From: Vreelandella subterranea | GTDB lineage: Bacteria; Pseudomonadota; Gammaproteobacteria; Pseudomonadales; Halomonadaceae | Direction: 5' to 3' | Length of the DNA: 64,000 nt | Assembly: GCF_900111305.1 (NCBI RefSeq) | Contig: NZ_FOGS01000005.1 | Location: forward strand, 186,001-250,000 | Shown here: in pieces, positions 18,952 through 27,017 of the stretch | How positions within the stretch are numbered: position 1 is the stretch's first letter | Layout of the letters: each line of letters begins with the position of its first letter | The notes under the pieces: model-generated | Told to the model about the DNA's origin: nothing | The model's input: only the letters and a program-made list of their open reading frames with translations | Databases searched by the model: none | Translations under genes and position numbers: made by a program

Positions 18952-19101
18952 TGGACCATCATGGCGGGGCTTGCGTGAGTCGCCGCCACGCTGCGAAACT
19001 CATATAATACATGGCGTTAAGCATTTTTTAGCGGCGTCGTCTATCGTAGCGGTTGGTCGAGTCATTGATTTTAAGCGAACATCGTTCAGGGGTGGTTAAT
19101 C

Positions 19102-19845
19102 GTGGGCCAGGAAAACAGCTGCATCATTAAGCATTTCAGCCACTACTGCTCGCTTGATGAAGACGAAAGACAACTGCTCATATCGCTGGAGGATAGCCCC
19201 ACCGCTATTAAAGCAGGCACGCTCCTCTGGGAGGTAGGCGATCCGGCCAATGAGTTCTGTACGCTGAAAAGCGGCTGGGCTTACTCGTATCGCCACCTGG
19301 AGAACGGCGACCGCCAGATACTCGAAGTCTTTTTGCCCGGCGATATCATTGGCCTGCGCGAGTTTGCCTTTAACCAGCGTCTCGAGAACGTGCGCATGAT
19401 CAACGATGGCGTTATCTGCCATTTCCCCCATCGCCGCATGCTCGAACTATTTCGCCAGTCGCTGCCGCTGACCTCGATCATGTTTGCCATCGGCAGCCGT
19501 CAGCAGGCGCTGCTCACCGAACGGCTGGTGAACATTGCCCGGCGCAGCGCCCGCCAGAAAATGGCCCATTTTCTTCATGAAATGTATTTACGCCTGCGTC
19601 AAACCAATGACGATATCAGCGGTCAGTTCCGCCTGCCGCTTTCTCAGGAGCAGTTGGCCGATATTCTGGGCCTGAGCCCGGTTCACGTCAGCCGGACATT
19701 CAGCGCGCTAAGCGAGGACGGCCTGGTTTTCCGCGACCGTCATAACGTCACCATTCCGGACCTGGACGCCCTCTCCGTGGAAGGCGAGTTTGACGACGCC
19801 TACCTGACCGATAATGTGCGGCCGTTGTTTGACGCTGCTGGCTAG
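19102..19845 (+). CDS. Crp/Fnr-family transcriptional regulator
   Basis: A 247-residue regulator with a cNMP-binding-like beta barrel (LLWEVGDPANEFCTLKSGWAYSY, LPGDIIGLREFAF), a long dimerisation helix and a C-terminal helix-turn-helix, LSQEQLADILGLSPVHVSRTFSAL. Only two N-terminal cysteines are present (residues 7 and 16), so the four-cysteine FNR iron-sulfur site is not recognisable and oxygen sensing is not implied. The start is GTG with AGGGGTGG upstream; TATAAT at 19003-19008 could be its -10. The signal is unknown. It is monocistronic and ends at a terminator shared with nrdJb. Confidence 0.88.
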   Translation: MGQENSCIIKHFSHYCSLDEDERQLLISLEDSPTAIKAGTLLWEVGDPANEFCTLKSGWAYSYRHLENGDRQILEVFLPGDIIGLREFAFNQRLENVRMINDGVICHFPHRRMLELFRQSLPLTSIMFAIGSRQQALLTERLVNIARRSARQKMAHFLHEMYLRLRQTNDDISGQFRLPLSQEQLADILGLSPVHVSRTFSALSEDGLVFRDRHNVTIPDLDALSVEGEFDDAYLTDNVRPLFDAAG

Positions 19846-19870
19846 CAAGCCCCCGCTAATACATCAATGA

Positions 19871-19905
19871 AAAAGGGCGCGAGCCGTATAAGCGCGCGCC
19901 CTTTT
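19871..19905. terminator. Bidirectional terminator between Crp/Fnr gene and nrdJb
   Basis: AAAAGGGCGCG (19871-19881) pairs perfectly with CGCGCCCTTTT (19895-19905), an 11-bp stem with a 13-base loop. A-run and T-run at the two sides allow it to work for both convergent units. Confidence 0.88.
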
Positions 19906-19925
19906 CCATACGTCGATGACTTACA

Positions 19926-20708
19926 TTAGCCGCACTTCGACCAGCCGCACCCTGCGTAGCAGGTGGGGCAGCCATCCATCATGATCAGTTCTCCGCGGCA
20001 TTCAGGACAGTGACCGACGACCGCCGGGCCGTTGCTCGGGGCATTAGAGGTGGCGGCATCTTGCCCGATGGGCTCGACCGCGCCGCTTTCTGCCTCAGCG
20101 GGCGTGTCCTCGGCGGGGGGCTGCCAGGCGTGGCCGTGCTGCATGCGATGCGCATAACGCTCCACCAGGCTTTCCACCGGCACCTGGTTGCCGTCCTGAT
20201 CCAGAAAGCCGCGACGGTACAGAATCTGCTGGATCGACCAAGCAATGGCGGCCACTTCGGAATCATGGAACATGGGTTTGTTCCAGCGGTTCATCCCGCA
20301 GCGCACCAGGCCCTTGTCCCAGGCCACTTTGCGCAAGTCGGCCACTGCCTGAGTGACGTAACCCCCGCGGGCCGCCAGTGACAGGCTACGCATGGTCGCC
20401 GTGATCCACTGGTGTTCGCTGGAAAGCTGTCCGGAAGGGAAGAAAAACTCCACCGGGCGCTCGATGACCACGCGCTTGCCGCCGACAACGCCTTCCACCG
20501 GCATGAAGGACACCAGTAGATAAACCTTTTTGCGGCCTTCGGCGCCGACATAGGAAATCTTTTCCGAGACGGCTTCCAGTGTGCCTTCCGGGCGCGAAGG
20601 AATGCGCACCGTCAGCGGGTCTTCCTCGGGCAGGGTTGGGCTTGGCGCTTCAGGCGCCTGCTGCTTGATACGATAACCGACGATTTTCGAGGTGATTTCA
20701 ACAGTCAT
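19926..20708 (-). CDS. nrdJb: Class II ribonucleotide reductase small partner NrdJb
   Basis: About 260 residues. The protein resembles the C-terminal part of adenosylcobalamin-dependent ribonucleotide reductase that is encoded separately in Pseudomonas (NrdJb): an ATP/TSCPD-type core (ITATMRSLSLAARGGYVTQAVADLRKV, split here: MRSLSLAARGGY), then a C-terminal cysteine cluster CPECRGEL...CPTCYAGCGWSKCG. The cysteine tail is expected to re-reduce the active-site disulfide of NrdJa. A GTG four codons upstream is in frame, but GTGGAG is placed as SD for ATG 20708. It lies 58 bases after nrdJa with no terminator between. Confidence 0.88.
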   Translation of the reverse strand: MTVEITSKIVGYRIKQQAPEAPSPTLPEEDPLTVRIPSRPEGTLEAVSEKISYVGAEGRKKVYLLVSFMPVEGVVGGKRVVIERPVEFFFPSGQLSSEHQWITATMRSLSLAARGGYVTQAVADLRKVAWDKGLVRCGMNRWNKPMFHDSEVAAIAWSIQQILYRRGFLDQDGNQVPVESLVERYAHRMQHGHAWQPPAEDTPAEAESGAVEPIGQDAATSNAPSNGPAVVGHCPECRGELIMMDGCPTCYAGCGWSKCG

Positions 20709-20766
20709 AACGTTCTCCACTTGGCAAAGGGGTGCAGGGCTGTGCGTGATGGGGCGTGGCCCGGCA

Positions 20767-22878
20767 TCACCATTTGCCGTAGGTGCCTTCTTTCAGACCA
20801 TCAAACAGGTTGGCGGCGTTGTGCTCTTCACCGTCGTAGATCACTTTTTCATCGCCGGTCAGTTCGAGGGTTTCACCGTTCTCGAGCTCAAACACATAGG
20901 TGGTGTTTTTCAGGTCGTCTTCGCGCACCAGAACGCCCTGGAAGGCTTCCGGATTGAAGCGGAAGGTCGTGCAGCCCTTGAGACGGCTTTCGTAGGCTTG
21001 CAAATAAAGGTCCTGGAACTTCTCGAACGCAAACTCGGTAGGCACATTGACCGTCTTGGAAATCGCCGAGTCGATCCATTGCTGGGCCGCCGCCTGAACC
21101 GCCACGTGCTGCTCGGGCGTCACCGCATCGGCGGTGATGAAGTAATCGGGCAGGTCGCTGTCCACCGCATCAGCAGCAATAAAGTGGCGATAGGCTGCCA
21201 GTTCGAAGGACACGACCTCGACTTGCTCCTTGGTCTTCTTGCCCGACTGGATGATATTGCGGAAATAACGGTGCGAGAACGACGGCTCGATGCCGTTGGA
21301 CGCGTTGTTGCCCATGGACAGCGAAATCGTGCCGGTCGGGGCGATGGAACTGTGGTGGGTAAAGCGTGCGCCGTGTTCGGCAAGTTGCGCCACGAGCTCG
21401 GGTTCAAGCTCGGCCACCTTGTTCATGTACTGGCTGTAACGGGCATGAAGAATACGCCCGGGCACCTTGTCGCCCACCTCATAGCCGTCCTTGGCCAGCT
21501 GGGGACGCTCACGCATCATCTTCGGCGTGATCACGTGCTCTTCGGCGAGCACCGGGGCCATGCCCTTCTCTTGGGAAAGCTCCAACGCCTGCTTCCAGCC
21601 TTCAATGGCCAGATGACGGCTGACTTCTTCGGTAAAGGCCAGCGACGCCTGTGAGCCATAGGGGATCTTGAGCATGGTCAGCGTCGAGCCCAGGCCCAAA
21701 AACCCCATGCCATGGCGGCGTTTGGCTTCGATTTCGCGCTGCTGCTGGGGCAACGGCAAGCCGGCAATCTCGACCACGTTATCCAGCATGCGGGTGAAGA
21801 TCGCCACTACTTTACGGTAGCGGTCCCAGTCAAAGCGCGGCTGGTCGCTGAACGGTTCAATCACGAATTGAGTCAGGTTGACCGAGCCCAGCAGGCAAGC
21901 GCCCTCTGGCGGCAGCGGCTGCTCACCGCAGGGATTGGTCGCGCGGATATCTTCGCAGAACCAGTTGTTGTTCATGCGGTTCACCTGATCGATCAAAATG
22001 AACCCGGGCTCGGCGTAATCGTAGGTCGAGGCCATGATGGTGTCCCACAGCTCCCGCGCCTTGATCACCTCGACAATCCGGCAGGCCACGCGGCCTTCAT
22101 CGTCGACCGTATAGCCTTCCTCGACCACCGGCCAGTCGCGATAGATGATGTCCTCGTCGCTGACGTCGTCTTTCTCGCCGGGGTGGAGCGGGAAAGCCAG
22201 CGGCCAGTCGGCGTTATGCTTGACGGCCTCCATGAACTCGTCGGTGATCAGCAGGCTAAGGTTGAACTGGCGTAGGCGCCCGGCTTCGCGCTTGGCCTGG
22301 ATAAACTCGCGCACGTCCGGATGGCCGACATCAAAGGTGCCCATCTGCGCGCCGCGACGGCCACCGGCAGAGGCCACTGTAAAACACATCTTGTCGTAGA
22401 TATCCATGAACGCCAGCGGGCCGTTGGTGCCTGCGCCCGCGCCGAACACAAAGGCCCCTTTATGGCGCAACGTGGAAAAGTCATAGCCGATACCGGCGCC
22501 GGACTTGAGCGTCATTCCGGCGTCTACCACGGAATCCAGGATATCGCGCATCGAATCGCGAATGGTGCGCGACACCGTGCAGTTAATCAGGCTCACCGCG
22601 GGCTTATAGGCGTCAGCCCCGGCGTTGGAGAGAATCCGCCCGGCAGGCACCGCGCCATTTTCCAGCGCCCAGCGGAACTTCGGCAACCACTCTTGCGCCT
22701 TGTCACCTTCTACATCCGCCAGAGCTTTCGCCACCCGCTCGAAAGTCGCGCCCAGGTCCTGATCCACCGGCTGGCTATGGCGATCCTTAAGACGATATTT
22801 GGCATCCCAAATTTCCCGCGACGGTTCCTGAAGCGGGACATCGTTAGAGGTGTTCATAGCCTGGGTAGCAGTACTCAT
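20767..22878 (-). CDS. nrdJa: Adenosylcobalamin-dependent (class II) ribonucleoside-diphosphate reductase, catalytic subunit NrdJa
   Basis: Oxygen-independent ribonucleotide reductase that makes dNTP precursors using adenosylcobalamin as radical generator. Key stretches are SLINCTVS (redox cysteine), the NPCGEQPLPPEGACLLGSVN active site with the thiyl cysteine and glutamate, and FSHRYFRNI / APTGTISLSMGNNASNGIEP near the C-terminus. At 703 residues it lacks the C-terminal cysteine domain, which is supplied by nrdJb. SD TAAGGAG precedes the ATG. A candidate NrdR box pair lies about 90-130 bases upstream. No cobalamin riboswitch was seen. Confidence 0.95.
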   Translation of the reverse strand: MSTATQAMNTSNDVPLQEPSREIWDAKYRLKDRHSQPVDQDLGATFERVAKALADVEGDKAQEWLPKFRWALENGAVPAGRILSNAGADAYKPAVSLINCTVSRTIRDSMRDILDSVVDAGMTLKSGAGIGYDFSTLRHKGAFVFGAGAGTNGPLAFMDIYDKMCFTVASAGGRRGAQMGTFDVGHPDVREFIQAKREAGRLRQFNLSLLITDEFMEAVKHNADWPLAFPLHPGEKDDVSDEDIIYRDWPVVEEGYTVDDEGRVACRIVEVIKARELWDTIMASTYDYAEPGFILIDQVNRMNNNWFCEDIRATNPCGEQPLPPEGACLLGSVNLTQFVIEPFSDQPRFDWDRYRKVVAIFTRMLDNVVEIAGLPLPQQQREIEAKRRHGMGFLGLGSTLTMLKIPYGSQASLAFTEEVSRHLAIEGWKQALELSQEKGMAPVLAEEHVITPKMMRERPQLAKDGYEVGDKVPGRILHARYSQYMNKVAELEPELVAQLAEHGARFTHHSSIAPTGTISLSMGNNASNGIEPSFSHRYFRNIIQSGKKTKEQVEVVSFELAAYRHFIAADAVDSDLPDYFITADAVTPEQHVAVQAAAQQWIDSAISKTVNVPTEFAFEKFQDLYLQAYESRLKGCTTFRFNPEAFQGVLVREDDLKNTTYVFELENGETLELTGDEKVIYDGEEHNAANLFDGLKEGTYGKW

Positions 22879-22925
22879 GTCGCGAAACTCCTTAGCGGCG
22901 TTGAAAATAGCGCTTGGTCAAAGCG

Positions 22926-22931
22926 ATTATA
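22926..22931 (-). promoter_or_regulatory. Candidate -10 of the nrdJ promoter
   Basis: Reads TATAAT on the minus strand, 48 bases before the nrdJa start codon. The -35 is weak (CTATAC or ACTATA at 17-18 bases). The NrdR-like boxes lie just upstream, where a repressor could hinder polymerase. Confidence 0.4.
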
Positions 22932-22964
22932 CGAGGCAACCGGGTGAAGTATAGTCTTGACGTT

Positions 22965-23011
22965 GCACTATATCGGCTGCTTTTTCATATTTTTTCTACC
23001 ATATATAGAAA
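22965..23011 (-). promoter_or_regulatory. NrdR box pair upstream of nrdJa
   Basis: The distal box contains CCATATATAG (22999-23008), which fits the NrdR core C-w-ATATAT-w-G at nearly every position; the proximal one begins CTATAT (22968) and degenerates into CGGC. The two C positions are 31 bases apart, the three-turn spacing characteristic of NrdR box pairs. NrdR is the ATP/dATP-sensing repressor of nrd operons. The weak second half-box lowers certainty. Confidence 0.6.
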
Positions 23012-23069
23012 AATCAGCGCCTTAGTCTTTTGTCACCGTGCATCAGACGATAGGCTAAGGGTTTTCCAG

Positions 23070-23648
23070 ATGATGGGCCTGTTCATGCCGTTGATATCGC
23101 GTTTTCCGTCCGCACTTGCTTACCCCGCGCTTGGCGCTGCGTTGGTGTTATCGCTGCCATCGGCGCATGCCGTGTCGTTTAACGTCGAAGACGACCAAAC
23201 CCACGACCATTGGCAGTCGATGGCATTGACCCTCGGTAACGAGCGGCATTTTCGTGCCGTGGAAGCGCACAGCTACTCGGATGCCACCTTGAGCGTCAAT
23301 GCCACCCAGGGCGTGTGCGACTTACCCTGGCTGGAGATGCGTGTCGAACTGGAAGCCGCTCAGGGCGAAAGCCGAGCGGTTAATCAGGTGCCTGCGCGGC
23401 TACGCGTCGATGATCGTGAGCGCATCCACAGCGTCGCCGAATTTATCACCGAACGAGGCGATAGCGGCTTTTATGCCCACTTTTATCTCCACGATATCGA
23501 TCAATTGATCGCCGACATGGGCGCTGGCGAGCAGGTTTTTCTGGGCTTTGACCAGGGGGACGAAGACCCCTGGTACATGATATTCAGCCTGGAGGGCGCG
23601 GGAGAGGCGCTGACAAGGATGCAGCGCCTGTGCCGGGATGCGTCTTAG
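23070..23648 (+). CDS. Secreted protein of unknown function
   Basis: 192 residues from ATG 23070 (or 23073); the longer frame reaching 22914 runs through the nrdJ promoter and is unlikely. The N-terminus is a signal peptide with a likely cut after AHA (about residue 34), giving a mature periplasmic or secreted domain of about 158 residues starting VSFNVEDD. It is acidic, has one cysteine near the middle (GVCDLPW) and one near the end (RLCRDAS), and no membrane helix. I do not recognise the family. It is transcribed divergently from nrdJa and ends seven bases from the convergent motor gene. Confidence 0.65.
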   Translation: MMGLFMPLISRFPSALAYPALGAALVLSLPSAHAVSFNVEDDQTHDHWQSMALTLGNERHFRAVEAHSYSDATLSVNATQGVCDLPWLEMRVELEAAQGESRAVNQVPARLRVDDRERIHSVAEFITERGDSGFYAHFYLHDIDQLIADMGAGEQVFLGFDQGDEDPWYMIFSLEGAGEALTRMQRLCRDAS

Positions 23649-23654
23649 CGGGGG

Positions 23655-24335
23655 TTAATTTTGGGTTGGCGGCTGCCTGAGCACCAGCTCGACGCGACGG
23701 TTGGCCGCCCGCCCCTGCGCCGTGGCGTTGCTCGCCATTGGCTGGGTATCGGCATAGCCAACGGCGCGCATGCGATCAACCTCGAGCCCTTGGCTATCCA
23801 GGTGGCGGACCACCGCAATCGCCCGTGCCGACGATAGCTCCCAGTTGGAAGGAAAGCGCGAGGTCGAGATAGGCACATTATCGGTATGGCCTTCGACGGA
23901 CACCTGTCCATCAAAGGCACTGAGCACCTCGACAAGGCTGTCGACGAGCTCACGGCCCTGCCCGGTGAGTTGCGCCCGGCCGCTGTCGAACAACAGGTTG
24001 TCGTTGATGCGCAGCGTCACCCCTTCCTGCCCCTGGGAGACGTCCACTCCCGGAATGCTGATACCCTCAAAGCGCGGCTGCAGGCCGCTGTGACGGGGCT
24101 CGATACCGGTCGCCAGTGATGCCAGAGGCAGGTCGGCGATCGCACCGGGGGACGCTTCATCGACGCTGGCTTGCGAGCCAGCGTCGTTACCGCCGGGTGG
24201 CGCCAGCGAGAGCAGCAAGACAAACAAGGTCAGCAACAGCGTCAATACATCCAGATAGCTGGTCAGCCAGCCATCGTCGTCACCGCCCTTGGGCAGTGGC
24301 GCTTCCAATGTATGGCGGGTATCCCGGTCTAGCAT
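23655..24335 (-). CDS. motD: Flagellar stator protein, MotB/PomB family (MotD-like)
   Basis: Inner-membrane stator subunit with peptidoglycan-binding domain, 226 residues. A single N-terminal helix (SYLDVLTLLLTLFVLLLSLA) holds the ion-binding aspartate (LD), and the C-terminal OmpA domain shows VSVEGHTDNVPIS, SSARAIAVVRHL and RAVGYADTQP. It follows the MotA-type gene after five bases, the same order as Pseudomonas motCD near fliA. A second pair (motAB) sits at 41.7-43.6 kb, so this is an auxiliary stator. Whether it uses protons or sodium cannot be read from these residues alone. Confidence 0.85.
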   Translation of the reverse strand: MLDRDTRHTLEAPLPKGGDDDGWLTSYLDVLTLLLTLFVLLLSLAPPGGNDAGSQASVDEASPGAIADLPLASLATGIEPRHSGLQPRFEGISIPGVDVSQGQEGVTLRINDNLLFDSGRAQLTGQGRELVDSLVEVLSAFDGQVSVEGHTDNVPISTSRFPSNWELSSARAIAVVRHLDSQGLEVDRMRAVGYADTQPMASNATAQGRAANRRVELVLRQPPTQN

Positions 24336-24340
24336 CCCGG

Positions 24341-25159
24341 CTACCCCTTGGCGGGGGCATTACCCGAGGCCCGCGGCTTTTTGACCTCCGGCTCGCGGAT
24401 TTCGTCGTGGTAGTTGGCGACAAAGGAGTTGAGCGTTTCTTCTATAAAGGAAGGTAGCCGCCGCTTGGTAATCAGGGAGATCCCCTCCAGTACCATGTTC
24501 ATGGTGATCAAGCGTTCCTCGGTGCGCCGCTCGAGCTTGACCGCAACAGGCTTGAACACCAGATTGGCCAGCAGGATACCGTAGAAGGTGGTCAGCAGGG
24601 CCACCGCCATGCGCGGGCCGATCACATCGAGATTGCCGGCGTCCATGACTTCCAGCATGTTGACCAGCCCCACCAGGGTGCCAATCATGCCGAAAGCCGG
24701 CGCATATGTGGCCATGGTGCGGAATATCTGCGCTTCCGCGTGCTCACGCGCCTTCAGCCGGGCAATCCGCCAGCGCAACATATCGAAGATTTCGTCTTCT
24801 TTGGTGTTGGCGATCACCAGCTGGATGCCGGTCCGCAAAAACGGATTGCGGGTGTTTTCGAGTTCTCTTTCAACGGCGCGAACATCGCCCTTGAACCACA
24901 GCCGGGACATGGCCACCAGCTCGTTGATATCATCACGCACATAGGTGTTTTCACGCCGGAAGACCAGGCCGACCAGGCGTACCACCCGCAGCACTTCCTT
25001 GAGGGGATAGCTGATAAAGGTGGCGGCAAGGGTGCCGGTGACCACGATAGCAAGCCCTGGCAGGTTGAGGAAGCTGCCCGGCGACTCCGCGGTGAAAAAC
25101 AGGACGCTTACCAGCAGCAGGATGCTGGCGAAAATACCGATCAGCGTCGATGGGTTCAT
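24341..25159 (-). CDS. motC: Flagellar stator protein, MotA/PomA family (MotC-like)
   Basis: Four-helix inner-membrane stator subunit, 272 residues. Helices 1-2 are at the N-terminus (TLIGIFASILLLVSVLFF, LAIVVTGTLAATFISYP). The cytoplasmic loop carries the charged rotor-contact region (VERELENTRNPFLRTG), and helices 3-4 follow (YAPAFGMIGTLVGLVNML, LLTTFYGILLANLVFKPVA). The pattern is closer to PomA/MotC than to the enterobacterial MotA encoded elsewhere in this island. SD TTAAGGAGC precedes the ATG. It lies 96 bases downstream of fliA, probably in one transcript, with motD following. Confidence 0.87.
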   Translation of the reverse strand: MNPSTLIGIFASILLLVSVLFFTAESPGSFLNLPGLAIVVTGTLAATFISYPLKEVLRVVRLVGLVFRRENTYVRDDINELVAMSRLWFKGDVRAVERELENTRNPFLRTGIQLVIANTKEDEIFDMLRWRIARLKAREHAEAQIFRTMATYAPAFGMIGTLVGLVNMLEVMDAGNLDVIGPRMAVALLTTFYGILLANLVFKPVAVKLERRTEERLITMNMVLEGISLITKRRLPSFIEETLNSFVANYHDEIREPEVKKPRASGNAPAKG

Positions 25160-25255
25160 GTCGTGCTCCTTAAAGCAATATAACGGGGCGCATCAGCGCT
25201 GAAACGTGAAAGCCGACTGCCGTTGCCCCGGCCGTCAGCGAAACATCAACAGACC

Positions 25256-25957
25256 CTAGACCGAGTCGTTTAACTTGGCGCGCAGACGGCTGACCGCCTG
25301 ACTGTGCAACTGGGAAACGCGAGACTCCGTGACGCCGAGCACGGCGCCCACCTCTTTCAGGTTGAGCTCTTCCTGGTAATACAGCGCCATGAGCAGTTTT
25401 TCTCGCTCGGGCAGCGCTTCGATGGCCGCCACCAGAGTTTCCCGCTGCTGGGCGTCGAGCAAATGATCGAAGGGCGAGCTCACGGCTTCACGATTTTGCG
25501 GTTCGCTGCCATCCGCCACCAGCTCTTCAAAAGGCAGCAACTGCCCGCTATTGGTGTCGTGCAATAGCTGCTGATACTCAGCCAACGGCATATCCATGGC
25601 GTCGGCGATTTCCGTTTCTTCGGGGGGACGCCCCAAGGATTGCTCCAGGCGCCTGACGGTTTCGTCAACGGCTCGCGCCGAACGGCGGACGCTGCGGGGC
25701 AGCCAGTCACGGGTACGCAATTCGTCCACCATCGCCCCGCGTATGCGCTGGCTGGCAAAGGTCGCAAAGGTGGCGCCCTGAGTGGCATCGAAACGTCCCA
25801 GGGCTTCAAGCAACCCCATCATGCCTGCCTGGATTAAGTCATCCAGCTCTATACTGGCCGGCAACCTGACCTGAAGCGTCAAGGCCTGACGTCTCACCAG
25901 TGGCATGTACTCCTTCATCAGCTCACTTTGTTTGATCCTGCCCTGTGCTGTGTACAT
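25256..25957 (-). CDS. fliA: Flagellar sigma factor sigma-28
   Basis: RNA polymerase sigma factor for late flagellar and chemotaxis genes, 233 residues. Region 2 includes LDDLIQAGMMGLLEALGRFD and ATFATFASQRIRGAMVDELR; region 4 ends with LNLKEVGAVLGVTESRVSQLHSQAV. It sits at the end of the flhB-flhA-flhF-flhG-like-flhE series, as in many polar flagellates and betaproteobacteria. Its likely promoters occur in the same island ahead of cheR, fliS and flaG. The anti-sigma gene flgM is not in the window. Confidence 0.97.
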   Translation of the reverse strand: MYTAQGRIKQSELMKEYMPLVRRQALTLQVRLPASIELDDLIQAGMMGLLEALGRFDATQGATFATFASQRIRGAMVDELRTRDWLPRSVRRSARAVDETVRRLEQSLGRPPEETEIADAMDMPLAEYQQLLHDTNSGQLLPFEELVADGSEPQNREAVSSPFDHLLDAQQRETLVAAIEALPEREKLLMALYYQEELNLKEVGAVLGVTESRVSQLHSQAVSRLRAKLNDSV

Positions 25958-25987
25958 CCTATGGCCTCGCGGCTAAACCACCTGTGC

Positions 25988-26395
25988 TCACTGGTAATCT
26001 ACTATCATCTGCAACCCTTTAACGCTAACGGGCCGCTGCCCCGGGTTTAGCGCAAATTGAAAATGCAGGGGCGTTGTCGCACTTATGCCGGATAAAGCAC
26101 GGGTCTCCCCACGCATACCCGATAATGACACGCAGCGCTCCGGGTGGCATAACCAAGCTTGCAGCGCTGCCCCGGGTGCGTGCTGATACTGCCACTGGAC
26201 TCGCTCAATGACCGCCGCTGGCGTGGTCGCCCCCGCTGGAGGGCGAACCGATTCACTGCGGCTGGCGCGGTCGCTCATGGCCACCATGAGCCCGGGCACT
26301 TGTGTCACCCAACTGCTGGACGCGCCCTGAGCATAAGCACTGAGTCCCAGGGCTAATACCAAAACGCTAATCGCATAACGCCAATAGCCTAGCAT
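25988..26395 (-). CDS. flhE: FlhE-like periplasmic flagellar protein
   Basis: A 135-residue protein with an N-terminal signal peptide (ISVLVLALGLSAYAQG, cut near AQG|AS). The mature part resembles enterobacterial FlhE: ERVQWQYQ..., WLCHPERCVSL with a C-x4-C pair, and the terminal LQMIVDYQ matching FlhE's VIVNYR-type end. FlhE is a small periplasmic protein linked to flagellar export-gate proton leakage. In enterics it follows flhBA directly; here flhF and an FlhG-like gene intervene. Similarity is modest but length, export signal and context agree. Confidence 0.7.
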   Translation of the reverse strand: MLGYWRYAISVLVLALGLSAYAQGASSSWVTQVPGLMVAMSDRASRSESVRPPAGATTPAAVIERVQWQYQHAPGAALQAWLCHPERCVSLSGMRGETRALSGISATTPLHFQFALNPGQRPVSVKGLQMIVDYQ

Positions 26396-26459
26396 GCTTC
26401 ATTCCTTCTCATGAGCGGATTAACCCCGATTATTAGACGCTTTACCGACGTTCACTGCA

Positions 26460-27017
26460 TCAACGGGCCAGCAACAGCAACTCGATACCCAGATAGTCCC
26501 CAGCCGCTTGCTGCAGGTTGGCCAACAGGCCTTGCCTGGGCAGGTGGGGTTCATGCAGAGCCAGCAGGCGTTGCGGCCCGTTATGCTGCCTCAGCTGTTT
26601 GAGTAGATGATACATGCGTCCAAACGCATCGGCATCGCTGTTGACCCACAGCGCCCAGCGACGGTGTTGCTGACTGAGTGTCGCCAGCTCTGGCGCATCC
26701 GGCATCACGATCCGAATATCCCAGTCGGCCGGATCCCCGGCCCAGGCCCGGCCTAGCGCGGCCCACTGGCCAAGACGCGCGCTGACCTTGCGCACCTCTA
26801 TCGGCCCATCATCCGGCAGCCCAGTGACCATTAACGGCGTTTTGGGCTTGGGCGGTGTGACAGGCGGCTCCATGGCCGCCGCGCTGGGCACCACCGGTGA
26901 GCGGTAGGTCATCGGCCCGGGTGATTCCGTTACCTCGGGAGGCGCTTCATCACCCCGCTGCTGACGCTGTAGATCCGCCCACTTGCGTAGTCCAGCGGCT
27001 TGGTCTTGTGCACTCAT
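26460..27017 (-). CDS. Small FlhG-like protein lacking the ATPase P-loop
   Basis: 185 residues, ATG overlapping the flhF stop by four bases. Residues 5-11 read DQAAGLR, the DQAxxLR signature of the N-terminal FlhF-activating helix of FlhG/YlxH. A Pro-rich linker (about 30-65) follows, then an alpha/beta segment (IRIVMPDAP, WALWVNSDADAFGRMYHLLKQL, QRLLALHEPHL) that loosely recalls the C-terminal half of MinD-like FlhG. There is no KGGVGKT-type Walker A and no DTGAG. It occupies the slot where flhG normally lies, between flhF and fliA. Best read as a reduced FlhG that may still stimulate FlhF; this is inference. Confidence 0.6.
   Translation of the reverse strand: MSAQDQAAGLRKWADLQRQQRGDEAPPEVTESPGPMTYRSPVVPSAAAMEPPVTPPKPKTPLMVTGLPDDGPIEVRKVSARLGQWAALGRAWAGDPADWDIRIVMPDAPELATLSQQHRRWALWVNSDADAFGRMYHLLKQLRQHNGPQRLLALHEPHLPRQGLLANLQQAAGDYLGIELLLLAR

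Noticed and set aside
19102..19845. FNR-type oxygen sensor
   Set aside because: Only two N-terminal cysteines are present, so the four-cysteine cluster of FNR is not supported; kept as a Crp/Fnr-family regulator of unknown signal.
22879..23069. Cobalamin riboswitch ahead of the B12-dependent RNR
   Set aside because: The gap is about 190 bases and has no recognisable B12 box; it contains NrdR-like boxes instead.
22914..23072. Longer N-terminus for the secreted protein (start at 22914)
   Set aside because: It would read through the nrdJ promoter and NrdR boxes and bury the signal peptide inside the protein; ATG 23070 is preferred.
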